Positions 43,538 to 52,866 are shown, counted from the first letter of the stretch. The stretch: 64,000 nucleotides of DNA from Anaerotruncus sp. MC2020 (GCA_000701945.1 KL370840.1:124001-188000); one strand, 5' to 3'. Notes: generated from the sequence alone by a model not told the origin. Translations and numbers: made by a program.

Positions 43538-44152
43538 ATGTGGAAGGACTTGTCCCGCGAGTGGCAGACCGCTTTTGAGGAGGCATGGCTTGCATTCGGC
43601 AGCGGCAGCATACCTATAGGAGCCGCGATATTCGACGAGAACGGTGTGCTTCTTGTCCGCGAGCACAACCGCTCAAACGAGCCCGAAACGCTGAACAAGA
43701 ACATCTCTCACGCTGAGGCTAACGCGATACGGCGCATAGACACCTCCGCGTGCAATGTCAGGGAGGTCACGCTGTACACGACAATGGAGCCGTGTCCGAT
43801 GTGCATGGGGACGGCGGTGATGTCGAACATCAAGCGGCTGAGATATGCTGCGCGCGACCCGTACTGTGGCTGCGTACACATCAAGGACACCGAGCCATAT
43901 ATCAGCGGCAAGGGGCTGGACTACACGACAGCGGGCGGCGAGCCCGAGCTCGTGCAGCTGACGATACAGAGCTATCATGAGCTTCGCTGCATAGAGCGTG
44001 GCTGCGGAGATGGCGTACTGCGGCAGTTTGCGGAGCTGAGTCCGCGTGCAGTCGATATTGCGCGGGAGCTTTACGCGGACAGGCGACTCGACAGCTATGC
44101 CGCGCAGGGACGCCCATTTGCGGACGTCTACGATGAAATACTGGCTATATAG
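43538..44152 (+). CDS. Cytidine/deoxycytidylate-type deaminase
   Basis: The start is ATG 43538 eight bases after AAGGAG; a GTG at 43529 overlaps that site. The product has 204 residues of the zinc-dependent deaminase fold: HAE (58-60; His58 zinc ligand, Glu60 catalytic) and PCPMC (85-89; Cys86 and Cys89 zinc ligands). The first 120 residues resemble TadA and guanine deaminase; the order TMEPCPMCMGT favours that group over free cytidine deaminases. The extra C-terminal 60 residues (RECIERGCG-like segment, IARELYADRRL) are not usual for TadA, so the substrate is open (guanine, or a tRNA or small nucleoside). Confidence 0.85.
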   Translation: MWKDLSREWQTAFEEAWLAFGSGSIPIGAAIFDENGVLLVREHNRSNEPETLNKNISHAEANAIRRIDTSACNVREVTLYTTMEPCPMCMGTAVMSNIKRLRYAARDPYCGCVHIKDTEPYISGKGLDYTTAGGEPELVQLTIQSYHELRCIERGCGDGVLRQFAELSPRAVDIARELYADRRLDSYAAQGRPFADVYDEILAI

Positions 44153-44162
44153 AGCTCAGTAG

Positions 44163-44181
44163 GGGCGGATACTATCCGCCC
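44163..44181. repeat. Small GGGGCGG-type intergenic hairpin
   Basis: A 9-bp near-palindrome GGGCGGATA / TATCCGCCC preceded by GTAG. Similar GTAGGGG elements occur at 54502-54521 and 62851-62905; they resemble dispersed intergenic repeats of Clostridia. Confidence 0.5.
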
Positions 44182-44219
44182 GCAATCAACAAGGGCAGCA
44201 TATTAAAGAGAGGTAAACA

Positions 44220-45347
44220 ATGGAGATCGAGATAACAGCGGCGGAGATAAGCGAGCTCCGCGAGGGCGAATACGCCATGATAGATATCCGCGACGCTACG
44301 GCGTTCGACTACGGACACATCGGCGGAGCGGTGAATATCCCGCTCCCGCAGCTCGGCGAGGCGGAGGTTCCCGAGGGGAAGAAGCTGGTGCTGTACTGCA
44401 AGTCGGGCGTGCTGAGCGTCGACGCAGCGGAGAAGCTCCGCGGCAGGGGATACGATGCGTACAGCCTTGCGGGAGGCTACATCGAGTGGCTCCGCGAGCG
44501 CATGGCTGACCGCAGCCTCACCGAGCAGGTTGAGCTGAGCCTCCGCAAAAAATTCAAGAAGAGCATATGGTGTAAATTCACGAAGGCTATAAACGAGTAT
44601 GAGCTCGTGCAGCCGAACGACAGGATTGCCGTCTGCATATCGGGCGGCAAGGACTCGATGCTCATGGCGAAGCTGTTTCAGGAGCTCAAGCGCCACGACA
44701 AGTTCCCGTTCGAGGTGGTATTCCTCGTCATGGACCCAGGCTACAGTCCCGAGAATCGCCGAATAATCGAGCGCAACGCTGAGTCGATGTCGATACCTGT
44801 GCAGATATTTGAGTCGACGATATTCGACTCCGTGTTCCACATCGAGAAGAACCCGTGCTACATCTGCGCGAGGATGCGCAGGGGATACCTCTACAGCAAG
44901 GCGAAGGAGCTCGGCTGCAATAAAATCGCACTCGGACACCATTTCGACGACGTCATCGAAACGATACTCATGGGAATGCTGTACGGCGGACAGGTGCAGA
45001 CGATGATGCCGAAGCTCCACAGCACGAACTTCGAGGGCATGGAGCTGATACGCCCGCTCTATCTTGTCCGCGAGGCAGACATCAAGCATTGGCGCGACTA
45101 TAACGACTTGTACTTCATACAGTGCGCGTGCAAGTTCACGGAGAACTGCTCGTCGTGCAGCGAGAACGGGCAGTCGGAGTCAAAGCGGCTGGAGGTCAAG
45201 AACCTCATCGCGGAGCTGAAGAAGAACAATCCGCAGGTCGAGAAGAACATCTTCCGCAGTGTTGAGAATGTCAACCTCAGCACTGTCATCGCCTACAAGG
45301 AGCACGGGACGGTACATCATTTCCTTGATGATTACGATTCGGAGTGA
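44220..45347 (+). CDS. Rhodanese-PP-loop fusion, TtcA-like tRNA thiolation protein
   Basis: A 375-residue fusion starting at ATG 44220 (AGAGAGG). Residues 1-92 form a rhodanese domain with active cysteine Cys60 (CKSGVLS). Residues about 110-375 form a PP-loop ATPase with SGGKDS (141-146), a CxxC pair (CYIC, about 217-220) and a later CAC, the pattern of TtcA/TtuA proteins that bind an iron-sulfur cluster and thiolate tRNA. The rhodanese part could pass persulfide sulfur directly to the PP-loop site. It is downstream of the deaminase but 67 bases apart, with a small hairpin between. Confidence 0.85.
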   Translation: MEIEITAAEISELREGEYAMIDIRDATAFDYGHIGGAVNIPLPQLGEAEVPEGKKLVLYCKSGVLSVDAAEKLRGRGYDAYSLAGGYIEWLRERMADRSLTEQVELSLRKKFKKSIWCKFTKAINEYELVQPNDRIAVCISGGKDSMLMAKLFQELKRHDKFPFEVVFLVMDPGYSPENRRIIERNAESMSIPVQIFESTIFDSVFHIEKNPCYICARMRRGYLYSKAKELGCNKIALGHHFDDVIETILMGMLYGGQVQTMMPKLHSTNFEGMELIRPLYLVREADIKHWRDYNDLYFIQCACKFTENCSSCSENGQSESKRLEVKNLIAELKKNNPQVEKNIFRSVENVNLSTVIAYKEHGTVHHFLDDYDSE

Positions 45348-45405
45348 TGCTGTAGGCGCTCCATCGGCACAGCCTTGCACTTTACTCTAACAATGACAAA
45401 ATCAA

Positions 45406-45444
45406 AGCTCCCGAAGGGTCAATTCTCTTCGGGAGCTGTTTTTT
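45406..45444. terminator. Terminator between convergent genes
   Basis: An 11-bp stem AGCTCCCGAAG / CTTCGGGAGCT with a 10-base loop and TTTTTT on the plus strand; A-rich sequence upstream allows use on the minus strand too. Confidence 0.85.
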
Positions 45445-45455
45445 GCTGTATTGCG

Positions 45456-47906
45456 TCACTTTCCCTTTGTGACGAGCTTTCTCAGCGCTACCATATCAAA
45501 GATATCCACGATGCCGTCGCCGTCGAAGTCGGAGCTTTCAGTCGTTATCGAAACAGCAGTCTTTTTGCCGAGAATGAAGCTGCTCAGTGTAACGAGGTCA
45601 GCAGCTCCTATCTCGCCGTCGAAGTTGCAGTCTCCGAGCGATACAGGCAGGGCATTGCCTGTGAAGATGTAGGTGTTCTTGCCGCTGTTGGATATGACCG
45701 CAAACTGACCGCTTCCGCTCACGCATACATCGGGAGCAGACTTGTTAGCCCAGCCGCCGTTGCGCAGCTTCATATCCTTGTGTATGAGCGGGAATTTCTC
45801 GCCGAGAGTGACAGAGCTTATCTTGTCATCGTTATAGAACATGAAGTTCGACGATGTCACAGCCGAGATATCGAAGCTGCTGATATCGAGAGCTTCCAGT
45901 GCGGAGCAGCCGTCGAACATATGCGACATATAGAGCACCTTGCCCGTATCAAACGTACTGAGGTCAAGGTTTTTGAGGCTGCTGCACTGCTCGAACATAC
46001 CGCTCATATCGGTAACATTGCCTGTTTTCAGCGGACTTACGTCGATAGTCTCCAAGCCCGAACAGCCTCTGAACATATCACGCATTTTTGCGACGTTTGA
46101 GGTGTCAAGAGGGCTGAGGTCTATTTTTTTCAGTGATTTGCACTTCTGGAACATCGCTTCCGTATTTGTGACCTTAGAGGTTTTGAATTTGCTGAGGTCA
46201 ATGCTTTTCAGAGACTCGCAGGCAGTGAACATACCGTACATCGACGCAGCAGACGAGGTGTCGATATTGCCAAATTCTATCGACTGAGCCGAGCGGCAGG
46301 CACTGAACATGAGTCCCATGCCTTTGACATTGCTTGTGTCGAAGTTGGAGATATCAATGCTGGTCAGGTTCTCGCAGTTGCAGAACATCGCAGACATATT
46401 TGTTACCTTAGAGGTGTTGAAGCTGCTTGTGTTGAGGTATATGAGTGCGTTGCAGGAATCAAACATACTGGACATATCAGTCACGTTCGAGGTATCGAAG
46501 TTTTTGAGGTCGAGGATTTTTATCTCGTGGTCGAAGTCGAACATATGGCTCATATCCACGACTTTTGACGTATCGAAGCTGCTGAGGTCAACGGAGGTTA
46601 TAGCGGAGCTTCTTGCGAGCATATAGCTCATATTCGTGACATTTGACGTATCATAGCCCGAGAGGTCGAGGTCGAAGAAGCTCCAGCAGCCGTCCAGCAT
46701 ATGCGACATATCCGTAACGCTCGACGTATTGAGGCATTCTGCGCAGGACGCGTTGAGCTTGGTGCAGTATTCAAACAGGCTGCTCATATTTGTTGCCTTG
46801 GACGTGTCTATACCGCCCCATTCGATTGAATTGAGGTTTTCGCAGTCCTTGAACATCGCGCTCATATTTGTCGGTGAACCTGCAGCTTTGGAGAGGTCGA
46901 TGAGCGAGCAGTTTTTATACAGCTTGAAAAGCTCGCTGCAATCATCGGGGAGCACAGCACCCTCCTCGGCGATGACCTTCAATACGCTTTTTTTGGCAGC
47001 ATTATTGCTTATCTGCTCTCTGTCGATATTACCGTGCAGATAGAGAGTTTTTGTGGCAGGGTCAAAGGAATAGCAGAGCTTATCGTCGGACGGCTTGTTG
47101 TAGATGTAGGTGTTCGCGCCCGTGTTGCTGATAACGGCATATTCCTTGTCACCGCTAACTATTGTATCAGGCTGCTTTTCATTCACCCAGCCGAAATTGA
47201 TAAGTCCCATAGCGTCGGTGATATCGCCTGTTTTTTCGCCCAGCTTTATCGAGCTGAGACCGTAGCAGTTCTCGAATACCATGCGCTTATAGGGTATCTT
47301 TGAAAAATCGAAGCCGCTGAAGTCGAGCTCCGTGAGGGAATAGCACTCCGAGAACATATAGTCGATACTTTTGAGACTTGATGTATCCAATTTGCTGAGG
47401 TCGACGCTTTTCAGCAGCGAGCAGCCCGCGAACATTCTCGACATGGACTCGACACTGCTCGTGTTGATGCCTGAAATATCCACGGATTCAAGCGCTTTGC
47501 AGCCCGAGAACATCGAATTCATCTTAGTAACGTTAGAGGTATCTGCCTTTGAAAAGTCCATTTTCTTGCAGTTGTTGTAGAAATAGAAGATACTGCTGCA
47601 GCTCTCGGGGAATACGGCATCCTCGGCAGCAGTAATGCTTGTGACCTTGCTTGCGAGCTTAAAGCTTTTCAGCTCATTGTATGTGAACTTGCCGTGCAGA
47701 GTAAGAGCACCTGTTGCCGCGTCATAGACGAGGTGCTCCTGCTGAACGTCGGTTGTATCGGCAGTTCCTGTTGTTGTGACAGCTGCAGTAGCAGAAGTTG
47801 CTGCTGTTGTTGTCACAGTTTCAGCCGCAGAAGCATGAAACGACGCCATTGTTGTGCTGACGATAGAAAGCGCGAGCAAAGCTGCTGTTATCCTTTTTGA
47901 ATTCAT
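45456..47906 (-). CDS. Secreted DUF285-type LRR protein with dockerin
   Basis: An 816-residue protein with RBS GGAGG and signal peptide (NSKRITAALLALSIVSTTMAS), followed by a Thr-rich linker (about 28-55). Two blocks of about 25-residue repeats of the BspA/DUF285 type ('LDTSNVTxMxxMFxGC') lie at about 110-240 and 330-700. Each is opened by a similar beta segment (LVYDAATGALTLHGK and YSFDPATKTLYLHGN). Each block is also closed by a similar segment ending in a strand like KEYAVISNTGANTYIY. The C-terminus (about 755-816) is a dockerin with loops DCNFDGEIGAAD and DFDGDGIVDIFD. It is a surface or cellulosome-attached protein-binding module with no catalytic motif. This dockerin is of the subtype seen in cassette 3. 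Confidence 0.88.
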   Translation of the reverse strand: MNSKRITAALLALSIVSTTMASFHASAAETVTTTAATSATAAVTTTGTADTTDVQQEHLVYDAATGALTLHGKFTYNELKSFKLASKVTSITAAEDAVFPESCSSIFYFYNNCKKMDFSKADTSNVTKMNSMFSGCKALESVDISGINTSSVESMSRMFAGCSLLKSVDLSKLDTSSLKSIDYMFSECYSLTELDFSGFDFSKIPYKRMVFENCYGLSSIKLGEKTGDITDAMGLINFGWVNEKQPDTIVSGDKEYAVISNTGANTYIYNKPSDDKLCYSFDPATKTLYLHGNIDREQISNNAAKKSVLKVIAEEGAVLPDDCSELFKLYKNCSLIDLSKAAGSPTNMSAMFKDCENLNSIEWGGIDTSKATNMSSLFEYCTKLNASCAECLNTSSVTDMSHMLDGCWSFFDLDLSGYDTSNVTNMSYMLARSSAITSVDLSSFDTSKVVDMSHMFDFDHEIKILDLKNFDTSNVTDMSSMFDSCNALIYLNTSSFNTSKVTNMSAMFCNCENLTSIDISNFDTSNVKGMGLMFSACRSAQSIEFGNIDTSSAASMYGMFTACESLKSIDLSKFKTSKVTNTEAMFQKCKSLKKIDLSPLDTSNVAKMRDMFRGCSGLETIDVSPLKTGNVTDMSGMFEQCSSLKNLDLSTFDTGKVLYMSHMFDGCSALEALDISSFDISAVTSSNFMFYNDDKISSVTLGEKFPLIHKDMKLRNGGWANKSAPDVCVSGSGQFAVISNSGKNTYIFTGNALPVSLGDCNFDGEIGAADLVTLSSFILGKKTAVSITTESSDFDGDGIVDIFDMVALRKLVTKGK

Positions 47907-48038
47907 AGTGTTTCCTCCAATAATTTCATACCTTTATATGTGGGTTTCATATTAGTATTATACGACTTTTTTATATTAAAGTCAATATCGTTCAGTGAGG
48001 ATACCGCTCGTGCTCTGTACAGAAACTCTTGTCGTGTA

Positions 48039-48067
48039 TTGCACTTTGATTGAAAAAATGCTATAAT
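48039..48067 (+). promoter_or_regulatory. Promoter of the sortase gene
   Basis: TTGCAC, 17 bases, TATAAT, 26 bases before ATG 48094. Confidence 0.7.
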
Positions 48068-48093
48068 ATATGCAAATCAAATGAGGGAGTATT

Positions 48094-48621
48094 ATGGATA
48101 AGAAAAGGAAACGCAAAATAATGCGTATCATTGGTGTAATAATGATAGTCCTCGGCTTAGGAGTGCTGTCGTTCTATGGTTACAGAAAGGTCAGCAGGGA
48201 GCTTTACCTCCGCAGGCTGCTGGATAATAACATCAACTTCGAGATACCCTGTCTGGACATAAAAGTACCTGTGCTTGAAGGCACTGGCTCAAAGCAGCTT
48301 CAGGTATCTGCGGGACATTTTGAAGGCACAGGAGCTCTCGGCAAGGGCAATTACTGTATCTGCGGACACAACAGTACGATATATGCAGAGATATTCAACG
48401 ACCTCGACCAGATAAAGATAGGCGATGAGATGTATCTCGTCGACAATGACGGGCAGCGAACACGCTACGCCTATGTTGTCACGGAGTACAGGACGGTCGA
48501 GCCCTCCGAGACATGGGTGCTGAATGACTTCGGTGACAACAGGCTCACGGTCATATCCTGCACCGATGACGGAAAGCAGCGGCAGGTAGTAGTAGGCAAG
48601 CTGAAAGAAAACAGTAATTAG
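48094..48621 (+). CDS. Sortase, compact (class D-like)
   Basis: A 175-residue protein with cytoplasmic basic start (1-9), one membrane helix (about 10-30) and a sortase beta-barrel (about 45-172). The catalytic residues are His92 (GHNSTIY), Cys156 (VISCTDD) and Arg163 (QRQVVV). Short spacing between Cys and Arg and the lack of extra helices suggest class D or a similar minimal sortase. No LPXTG substrate is encoded in the window, so it probably acts on a distant scaffoldin or pilin. It has its own promoter and terminator. Confidence 0.88.
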   Translation: MDKKRKRKIMRIIGVIMIVLGLGVLSFYGYRKVSRELYLRRLLDNNINFEIPCLDIKVPVLEGTGSKQLQVSAGHFEGTGALGKGNYCICGHNSTIYAEIFNDLDQIKIGDEMYLVDNDGQRTRYAYVVTEYRTVEPSETWVLNDFGDNRLTVISCTDDGKQRQVVVGKLKENSN

Positions 48622-48626
48622 TCAGT

Positions 48627-48663
48627 ACCTTCTGCGGCATTTTGACCGCAGAAGGTGCTTTTT
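48627..48663 (+). terminator. Terminator of the sortase gene
   Basis: An 11-bp stem ACCTTCTGCGG / CCGCAGAAGGT followed by GCTTTTTG. Confidence 0.85.
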
Positions 48664-48725
48664 GTTTATTTTTGTTCGTTATTAATCAAAAATCAATGAA
48701 TTTTCAGCTTTTTTTGTTAATCCTC

Positions 48726-48755
48726 TTGATTTTTGCAGCTTGTATATGTTATAAT
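48726..48755 (+). promoter_or_regulatory. Promoter of the diguanylate cyclase gene
   Basis: TTGATT, 18 bases, TATAAT. The leader to ATG 48861 is about 100 bases and has an imperfect hairpin (AGGAGTATTG ... CAAACAGACTATTCCT); no known riboswitch was recognised. Confidence 0.55.
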
Positions 48756-48860
48756 GTAATAAAATAGGAGTATTGTTTCAAACAGACTATTCCTCCCGAC
48801 GAAATATATGCATTTCTGTGTGCGCGGGAAAAAGCAGACAAAACGAAATGTGGTGAGACA

Positions 48861-50399
48861 ATGAGATCTGTCTATTCGATAATATATTTTTTGCTTATTG
48901 CTGCGCTGGCAGTGTGCGGCGTACTTGCTCACAAGTCGAGCCGTCCTACCCGTAATGCAGTATCTTTCCTCGAGGCGGCGCTGATACCGCCCGTGCTCGG
49001 CAATCTTCTGATAGTTGGTACTGATATACGGATAACATCGCTGATAGGCTGCTACCTTTATTATATCGGCATGGATCTTGTAATGTACTCGCTGGTCAAC
49101 TTCACCAACCAGTACAGCAAGGGCATAGGCGGCGGCAAGGGTGAACACAAGCCGACCGTCATGTATCTATTGCTCGCAGCCGACGCTGTTCAGCTTATGC
49201 TTAATCCGTTTACGGGGCACGCCTTCAGTATCAAGGAGATCGAGGTCGACGGTGCGGCTTACTTCAAGATGATACCGCATTGGGGGCAGACGCTCCACAG
49301 AGTAGTGGACTACGGAGTCCTTATATGCGTGCTGCTCATATTCATTCTTGCATCAGTGAAGACGCCGAAGATAACGCGTGAGCGATACACGGTGCTGCTA
49401 CTGACCATTGTAGCTGTAGCGCTGCTGATGTCGTACAACATATTCTTCAGGTACGCGATAGACCGTTCGATGATAGGCTTCGGCGTATTCGGCATCATGA
49501 TATTCTACTTCGCGATACTCTACCGACCGCTTCGGCTGCTTGATAAGGTACTGTCGAACATCGTATCCAACCTCTCCGACTCGTTCTACGTCTTCGACCC
49601 GAACGGCAACTGCATATGGGCAAATGAGCAGGGCTGCAAGCTGGTCGGCATCACTGACGGTGACTACGAGGAGATGACAATTAAGCTCATGGACCTCTTC
49701 GGTGACCCGAGCAAGACTGAAACGAATAAAACGAAGATGAAAATTGGAGACGGCTCAGAGGCGAGATTCTACATTCTCGAGGAGAACCGCGTAAACGACT
49801 CAATGGGCAGGCTCAACGGAACCTATCTCCGCATACAGGACGTCACAGAGGGCGAGCAGCAGCTCCAGCAGAGAGATGAGCAGATCGGTCAGATAAGTCA
49901 GGAGGCTTACAGAGACCCGCTGACTGGAGTCGGCAGCAAGAATGCCTACAATAAGAAGGTCGGCGAGCTCAACGCTCAGCTTGCCGAAGGAGAAGACATA
50001 CAGTTCGCCGTAGTGATGATAGATATGAACAATCTCAAGGGTATCAACGACGACTACGGTCACAAGGCAGGCGACATCTATATCAAGGGCTGCTGCCAGC
50101 TTATATGCGAGACCTTCAAGCATTCTCCCGTATACCGTATCGGAGGCGATGAATTTGTCGCGATACTACAGGGCAGAGACTACGCAAACCGCGTACAGGC
50201 AAAGGACGTTCTCCGCTTTGCATACTCCGAATCCTCCGCTGATGTTGAGGCAGAGCCGTGGATGAGGTATTCTGCGGCAGTCGGCATGGCTGAGTACGCC
50301 TCCGACGACTGTACATATGAGCTCGTATTCAAGCGTGCAGACGAGGATATGTACAATGACAAGAAGAGCTTCAAGGAAAAGCACGGGAGCTACAGATGA
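48861..50399 (+). CDS. 7TM-PAS-GGDEF diguanylate cyclase
   Basis: A 512-residue protein. Residues 1-225 hold about seven membrane helices of the histidine-kinase N-terminal 7TM type. A PAS domain (about 230-335; SDSFYVFDPNGNCIWAN) is followed by a short coiled coil (QQLQQRDEQIGQI) and a GGDEF domain (about 345-510; DPLTGVGSKNAYNKK, signature GGDEF at 428-432). The catalytic signature is intact, so it should make cyclic di-GMP from two GTP. The inhibitory RxxD site before the signature is absent (KHSPVYRI), so product inhibition at that site is not expected. The signal sensed by the 7TM part is unknown. Confidence 0.9.
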   Translation: MRSVYSIIYFLLIAALAVCGVLAHKSSRPTRNAVSFLEAALIPPVLGNLLIVGTDIRITSLIGCYLYYIGMDLVMYSLVNFTNQYSKGIGGGKGEHKPTVMYLLLAADAVQLMLNPFTGHAFSIKEIEVDGAAYFKMIPHWGQTLHRVVDYGVLICVLLIFILASVKTPKITRERYTVLLLTIVAVALLMSYNIFFRYAIDRSMIGFGVFGIMIFYFAILYRPLRLLDKVLSNIVSNLSDSFYVFDPNGNCIWANEQGCKLVGITDGDYEEMTIKLMDLFGDPSKTETNKTKMKIGDGSEARFYILEENRVNDSMGRLNGTYLRIQDVTEGEQQLQQRDEQIGQISQEAYRDPLTGVGSKNAYNKKVGELNAQLAEGEDIQFAVVMIDMNNLKGINDDYGHKAGDIYIKGCCQLICETFKHSPVYRIGGDEFVAILQGRDYANRVQAKDVLRFAYSESSADVEAEPWMRYSAAVGMAEYASDDCTYELVFKRADEDMYNDKKSFKEKHGSYR

Positions 50400-50413
50400 C
50401 CACATGATACGGG

Positions 50414-50452
50414 AAAGCCATAAAGAAGCTGATACTTCTTTATGGCTTTTTT
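50414..50452 (+). terminator. Terminator of the cyclase gene
   Basis: A 15-bp perfect stem AAAGCCATAAAGAAG / CTTCTTTATGGCTTT with loop CTGATA, followed by further T. Confidence 0.88.
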
Positions 50453-50461
50453 AGTGCGGAG

Positions 50462-50487
50462 TGAAATATTCCGCAGTAAAAATCGAC
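50462..50487 (+). promoter_or_regulatory. Putative ECF-type promoter of the plus-strand ECF operon
   Basis: TGAAAT, 16 bases, CGAC, followed by TTATATGG and then AGAGGACCTCA. The same element (TGAAAT-N16-CTGT, then CTATATAG and AGAGGACCTCA) stands upstream of the inverted paralogue at 54413. TGAAAC-N16-CGTC is the form recognised by several ECF sigmas of Firmicutes, so this may be an autoregulatory promoter. Confidence 0.55.
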
Positions 50488-50534
50488 TTATATGGTAAGA
50501 GGACCTCAGCACTCAACGGAAGGGGGCTTATCAG

Positions 50535-51089
50535 GTGGAAGATATAAAGATAATAGAACTTTTCCGTAAGAGAGATGAAAGTGCGATCGCAGAATTGAAG
50601 CAGAAATACGATAAGCTCTGCGTGTATGTGGCGGGGAATATCCTGTCCGTGCGCGAGGACGTCGAGGAGTGCGTGAACTCCGCATATTTCGATGTGTGGA
50701 GCAATATCCCGCCCGAGACGCCCGACGACCTTAAAACGTATCTCTGCCGTATCGTCAAGAACAAGGCTATAGACAGGCTCAAGTACAACTCCGCAGCTAA
50801 GCGCAGCCACGAGCTGACCGTCTCATTGGACGAGCTCGCCGAGTGCATCCCCGCGAAGGCGGAGGAGGAGCTCAGCGCGGCACAGCTCGCCGAGACCATA
50901 AGCCGCTTCCTGCACGAGCAGGACGAGAAGCACCGCAAGGTGTTCGTGAGGCGTTATTGGTACGGCGACTCGCTCGCCCGCATAGCCAAGCTCTACGATA
51001 TGAACGAGAAAACGGTCGCAACATATCTCTTTCGGACAAGAAACAAGCTGAAAGAATACTTACGGAAAGAGGGTTATGATCATGAATGA
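50535..51089 (+). CDS. ECF-type RNA polymerase sigma factor (plus-strand pair)
   Basis: GTG 50535 eight bases after AGGGGG. The 184 residues have region 2 (about 10-85: AELKQKYDKLCVYVAGNILS, DVEECVNSAYFDVW) and region 4 (about 125-180: HRKVFVRRYWYGDSLARIAK, EKTVATYLFRTRNKLKEYL). It is strongly similar along its whole length to the sigma at 53859-54413, including SIPP/NIPPxxPDDLKxYLC and YNSAAKR. The membrane partner's start overlaps its end. Confidence 0.92.
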   Translation: MEDIKIIELFRKRDESAIAELKQKYDKLCVYVAGNILSVREDVEECVNSAYFDVWSNIPPETPDDLKTYLCRIVKNKAIDRLKYNSAAKRSHELTVSLDELAECIPAKAEEELSAAQLAETISRFLHEQDEKHRKVFVRRYWYGDSLARIAKLYDMNEKTVATYLFRTRNKLKEYLRKEGYDHE

Positions 51090-52866
51090 CAAGCTGAAAT
51101 TATATGAAGTCATGAATATGATAGACGACGAGCTCGTAAAAGAAGCCGCAGAGCCTTCCGATACCGTAGCGGAGGCAGTCAGGGACGAGAAGCTCAACGC
51201 TGAGCTCACTGTCTCGGGCGTTGATATCTACCGCAAGAGCGGCTGGCGCACGTTCGCAACTGTTGCGGCAGCAGTCGTGCTCGTCGCGGGACTGGCAGTC
51301 GGCGGCGGATTCTACATCAAGCACCGCGGAGCTCCCGCTCCCGATAACGACATCATCGAGTCGGAGGCTATCGCTCCCACGACCGAGGACAGCACCAACG
51401 TCGTGACTACGGACAAGGTCAGACCGACAACGACCAAAAAGAACGGCGAGAAATCGTCAGTGACTACAGCCGCAGAGGATAAGGCTCAGAAGCTCGCAAA
51501 CACATCAGGTCCTCAGCAGAACAGCGGAAAGAGCTCGAATACAAGCACTCAGGCGGCAGCTGCGAACAATAAGTCCACAACTGCGAAAACGACCGCAAAG
51601 CGCGGCAGTACTACAACTACCACAGCAAAGCAAACGAACACATCTCCTGCTACTACGACTGCTCCGTTCCCGAAACCTCCCGCAGACGGCAGAATGACTC
51701 TGCGTCGCGTTCAGGAACTCTCTGAGTACGGCGACAAGCTGACATTAGGCGACTTCGCACCATATAAACACGAGGACATCGGTTCGGGCGTAGTCGTATG
51801 GTCGATACCTGTCTTTGCAGAGAACAAGAACGGCGATTTGGAATTCGAGTTCACTCTCGTTGTCAACGCAATGACAGGCGACAGCAAAGAGCCATGCGGA
51901 GTTGTAGAGCTATTCTACGGCAAACTCACAAATCCCTCAAAGCAGGAGCATATAGACATACGCTCTGACGACATCTGGGATTTCGTGACCAAATGCCGCC
52001 GCAAGGAGGGCGACCCCGACTACCTCGAAAACGTCCTCGGCAATATCAAGGACTGCCACGTCGACTACATCAGATGCGTTGAGCTCAAGCACCCGATGTA
52101 CAGCTATCCCGTGAGCCTCAGCAAGTCCGAGATAAATGAGCTCATTCCGATGATACAGAAGCTCACCTTCTCTAAGAGCGTCGGCGATGAATGGCGCTAT
52201 CTCGACGGGAGCTTCACTCATATCTATGTCACGGACAATAGCGGAGTGATACACGAGTACACGCTTGCTGGCAACAAGTATTTTGCTATCGAAGGCACGG
52301 GCTATGAGGCAAACTATAACGACCTGCTCGCACTCGATATCTACACGCTGTCGCTGCTCTGCAACGCAAAGCCTGCCGACCCCGTAGATGTGGACGGCGT
52401 ATGGTGCTGGCACGACGCGACCGTTTCGAGCTTCGACATCCGCAGCTTCGAGAATATCACAATTGAGCAGTACCCCGACTACGTGTTCTCGTGGAACGGA
52501 ATGAAGCGAAACATTGAGATATACAGCAAGAGAACAGGCGATAAGTTCGGAAGTGTGGCGACTGGCGGACAGGCTTACTTCGCTGATATCAACGGTGACG
52601 GCTATCCCGAGCTCTGCACGACCTACGACATGGGACTCAGCAGCAGGATATGCGGACAGCTTGCAGTCTGGGATATCCACAACGGCTATATTTACACCTC
52701 GTTTGACAGAAATGGCGAAGAAAGGGTGTACTGGCTGTACGAGGAGGACGGCGAGCTCCGAATCAACAGACAGTCCGTGAACAGCAACTGGGACGTCACC
52801 TCAAAGCACGGCGAGCTGAGCACGTTTGAAATAGTAGACCACGGAATAAAATTCATACCTGTATAA
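51082..52866 (+). CDS. Putative anti-sigma membrane protein with large ectodomain
   Basis: The start is taken as ATG 51082, eight bases after GAGGG; an ATG at 51076 is an alternative. Both overlap the sigma gene. The product has 594 residues: an acidic cytoplasmic part (1-55) ending SGVDIYRKSGWRT, a membrane helix (about 57-78), then HRGAPAPD and a long Ser/Thr/Asn/Lys stalk (about 95-200). The ectodomain (about 205-594) contains ADINGDGYPELCTTYD, a calcium-binding FG-GAP/VCBS-like loop. The N-terminal 95 residues are clearly related to those of 52985-53866, while the ectodomains differ. The anti-sigma role is inferred from gene order. Confidence 0.75.
   Translation: MNDKLKLYEVMNMIDDELVKEAAEPSDTVAEAVRDEKLNAELTVSGVDIYRKSGWRTFATVAAAVVLVAGLAVGGGFYIKHRGAPAPDNDIIESEAIAPTTEDSTNVVTTDKVRPTTTKKNGEKSSVTTAAEDKAQKLANTSGPQQNSGKSSNTSTQAAAANNKSTTAKTTAKRGSTTTTTAKQTNTSPATTTAPFPKPPADGRMTLRRVQELSEYGDKLTLGDFAPYKHEDIGSGVVVWSIPVFAENKNGDLEFEFTLVVNAMTGDSKEPCGVVELFYGKLTNPSKQEHIDIRSDDIWDFVTKCRRKEGDPDYLENVLGNIKDCHVDYIRCVELKHPMYSYPVSLSKSEINELIPMIQKLTFSKSVGDEWRYLDGSFTHIYVTDNSGVIHEYTLAGNKYFAIEGTGYEANYNDLLALDIYTLSLLCNAKPADPVDVDGVWCWHDATVSSFDIRSFENITIEQYPDYVFSWNGMKRNIEIYSKRTGDKFGSVATGGQAYFADINGDGYPELCTTYDMGLSSRICGQLAVWDIHNGYIYTSFDRNGEERVYWLYEEDGELRINRQSVNSNWDVTSKHGELSTFEIVDHGIKFIPV

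Noticed and set aside
44172..45089. Minus-strand ORF of 305 codons opposite the rhodanese/PP-loop gene
   Set aside because: The plus-strand frame has all active-site motifs; the antisense frame has none and no ribosome site.
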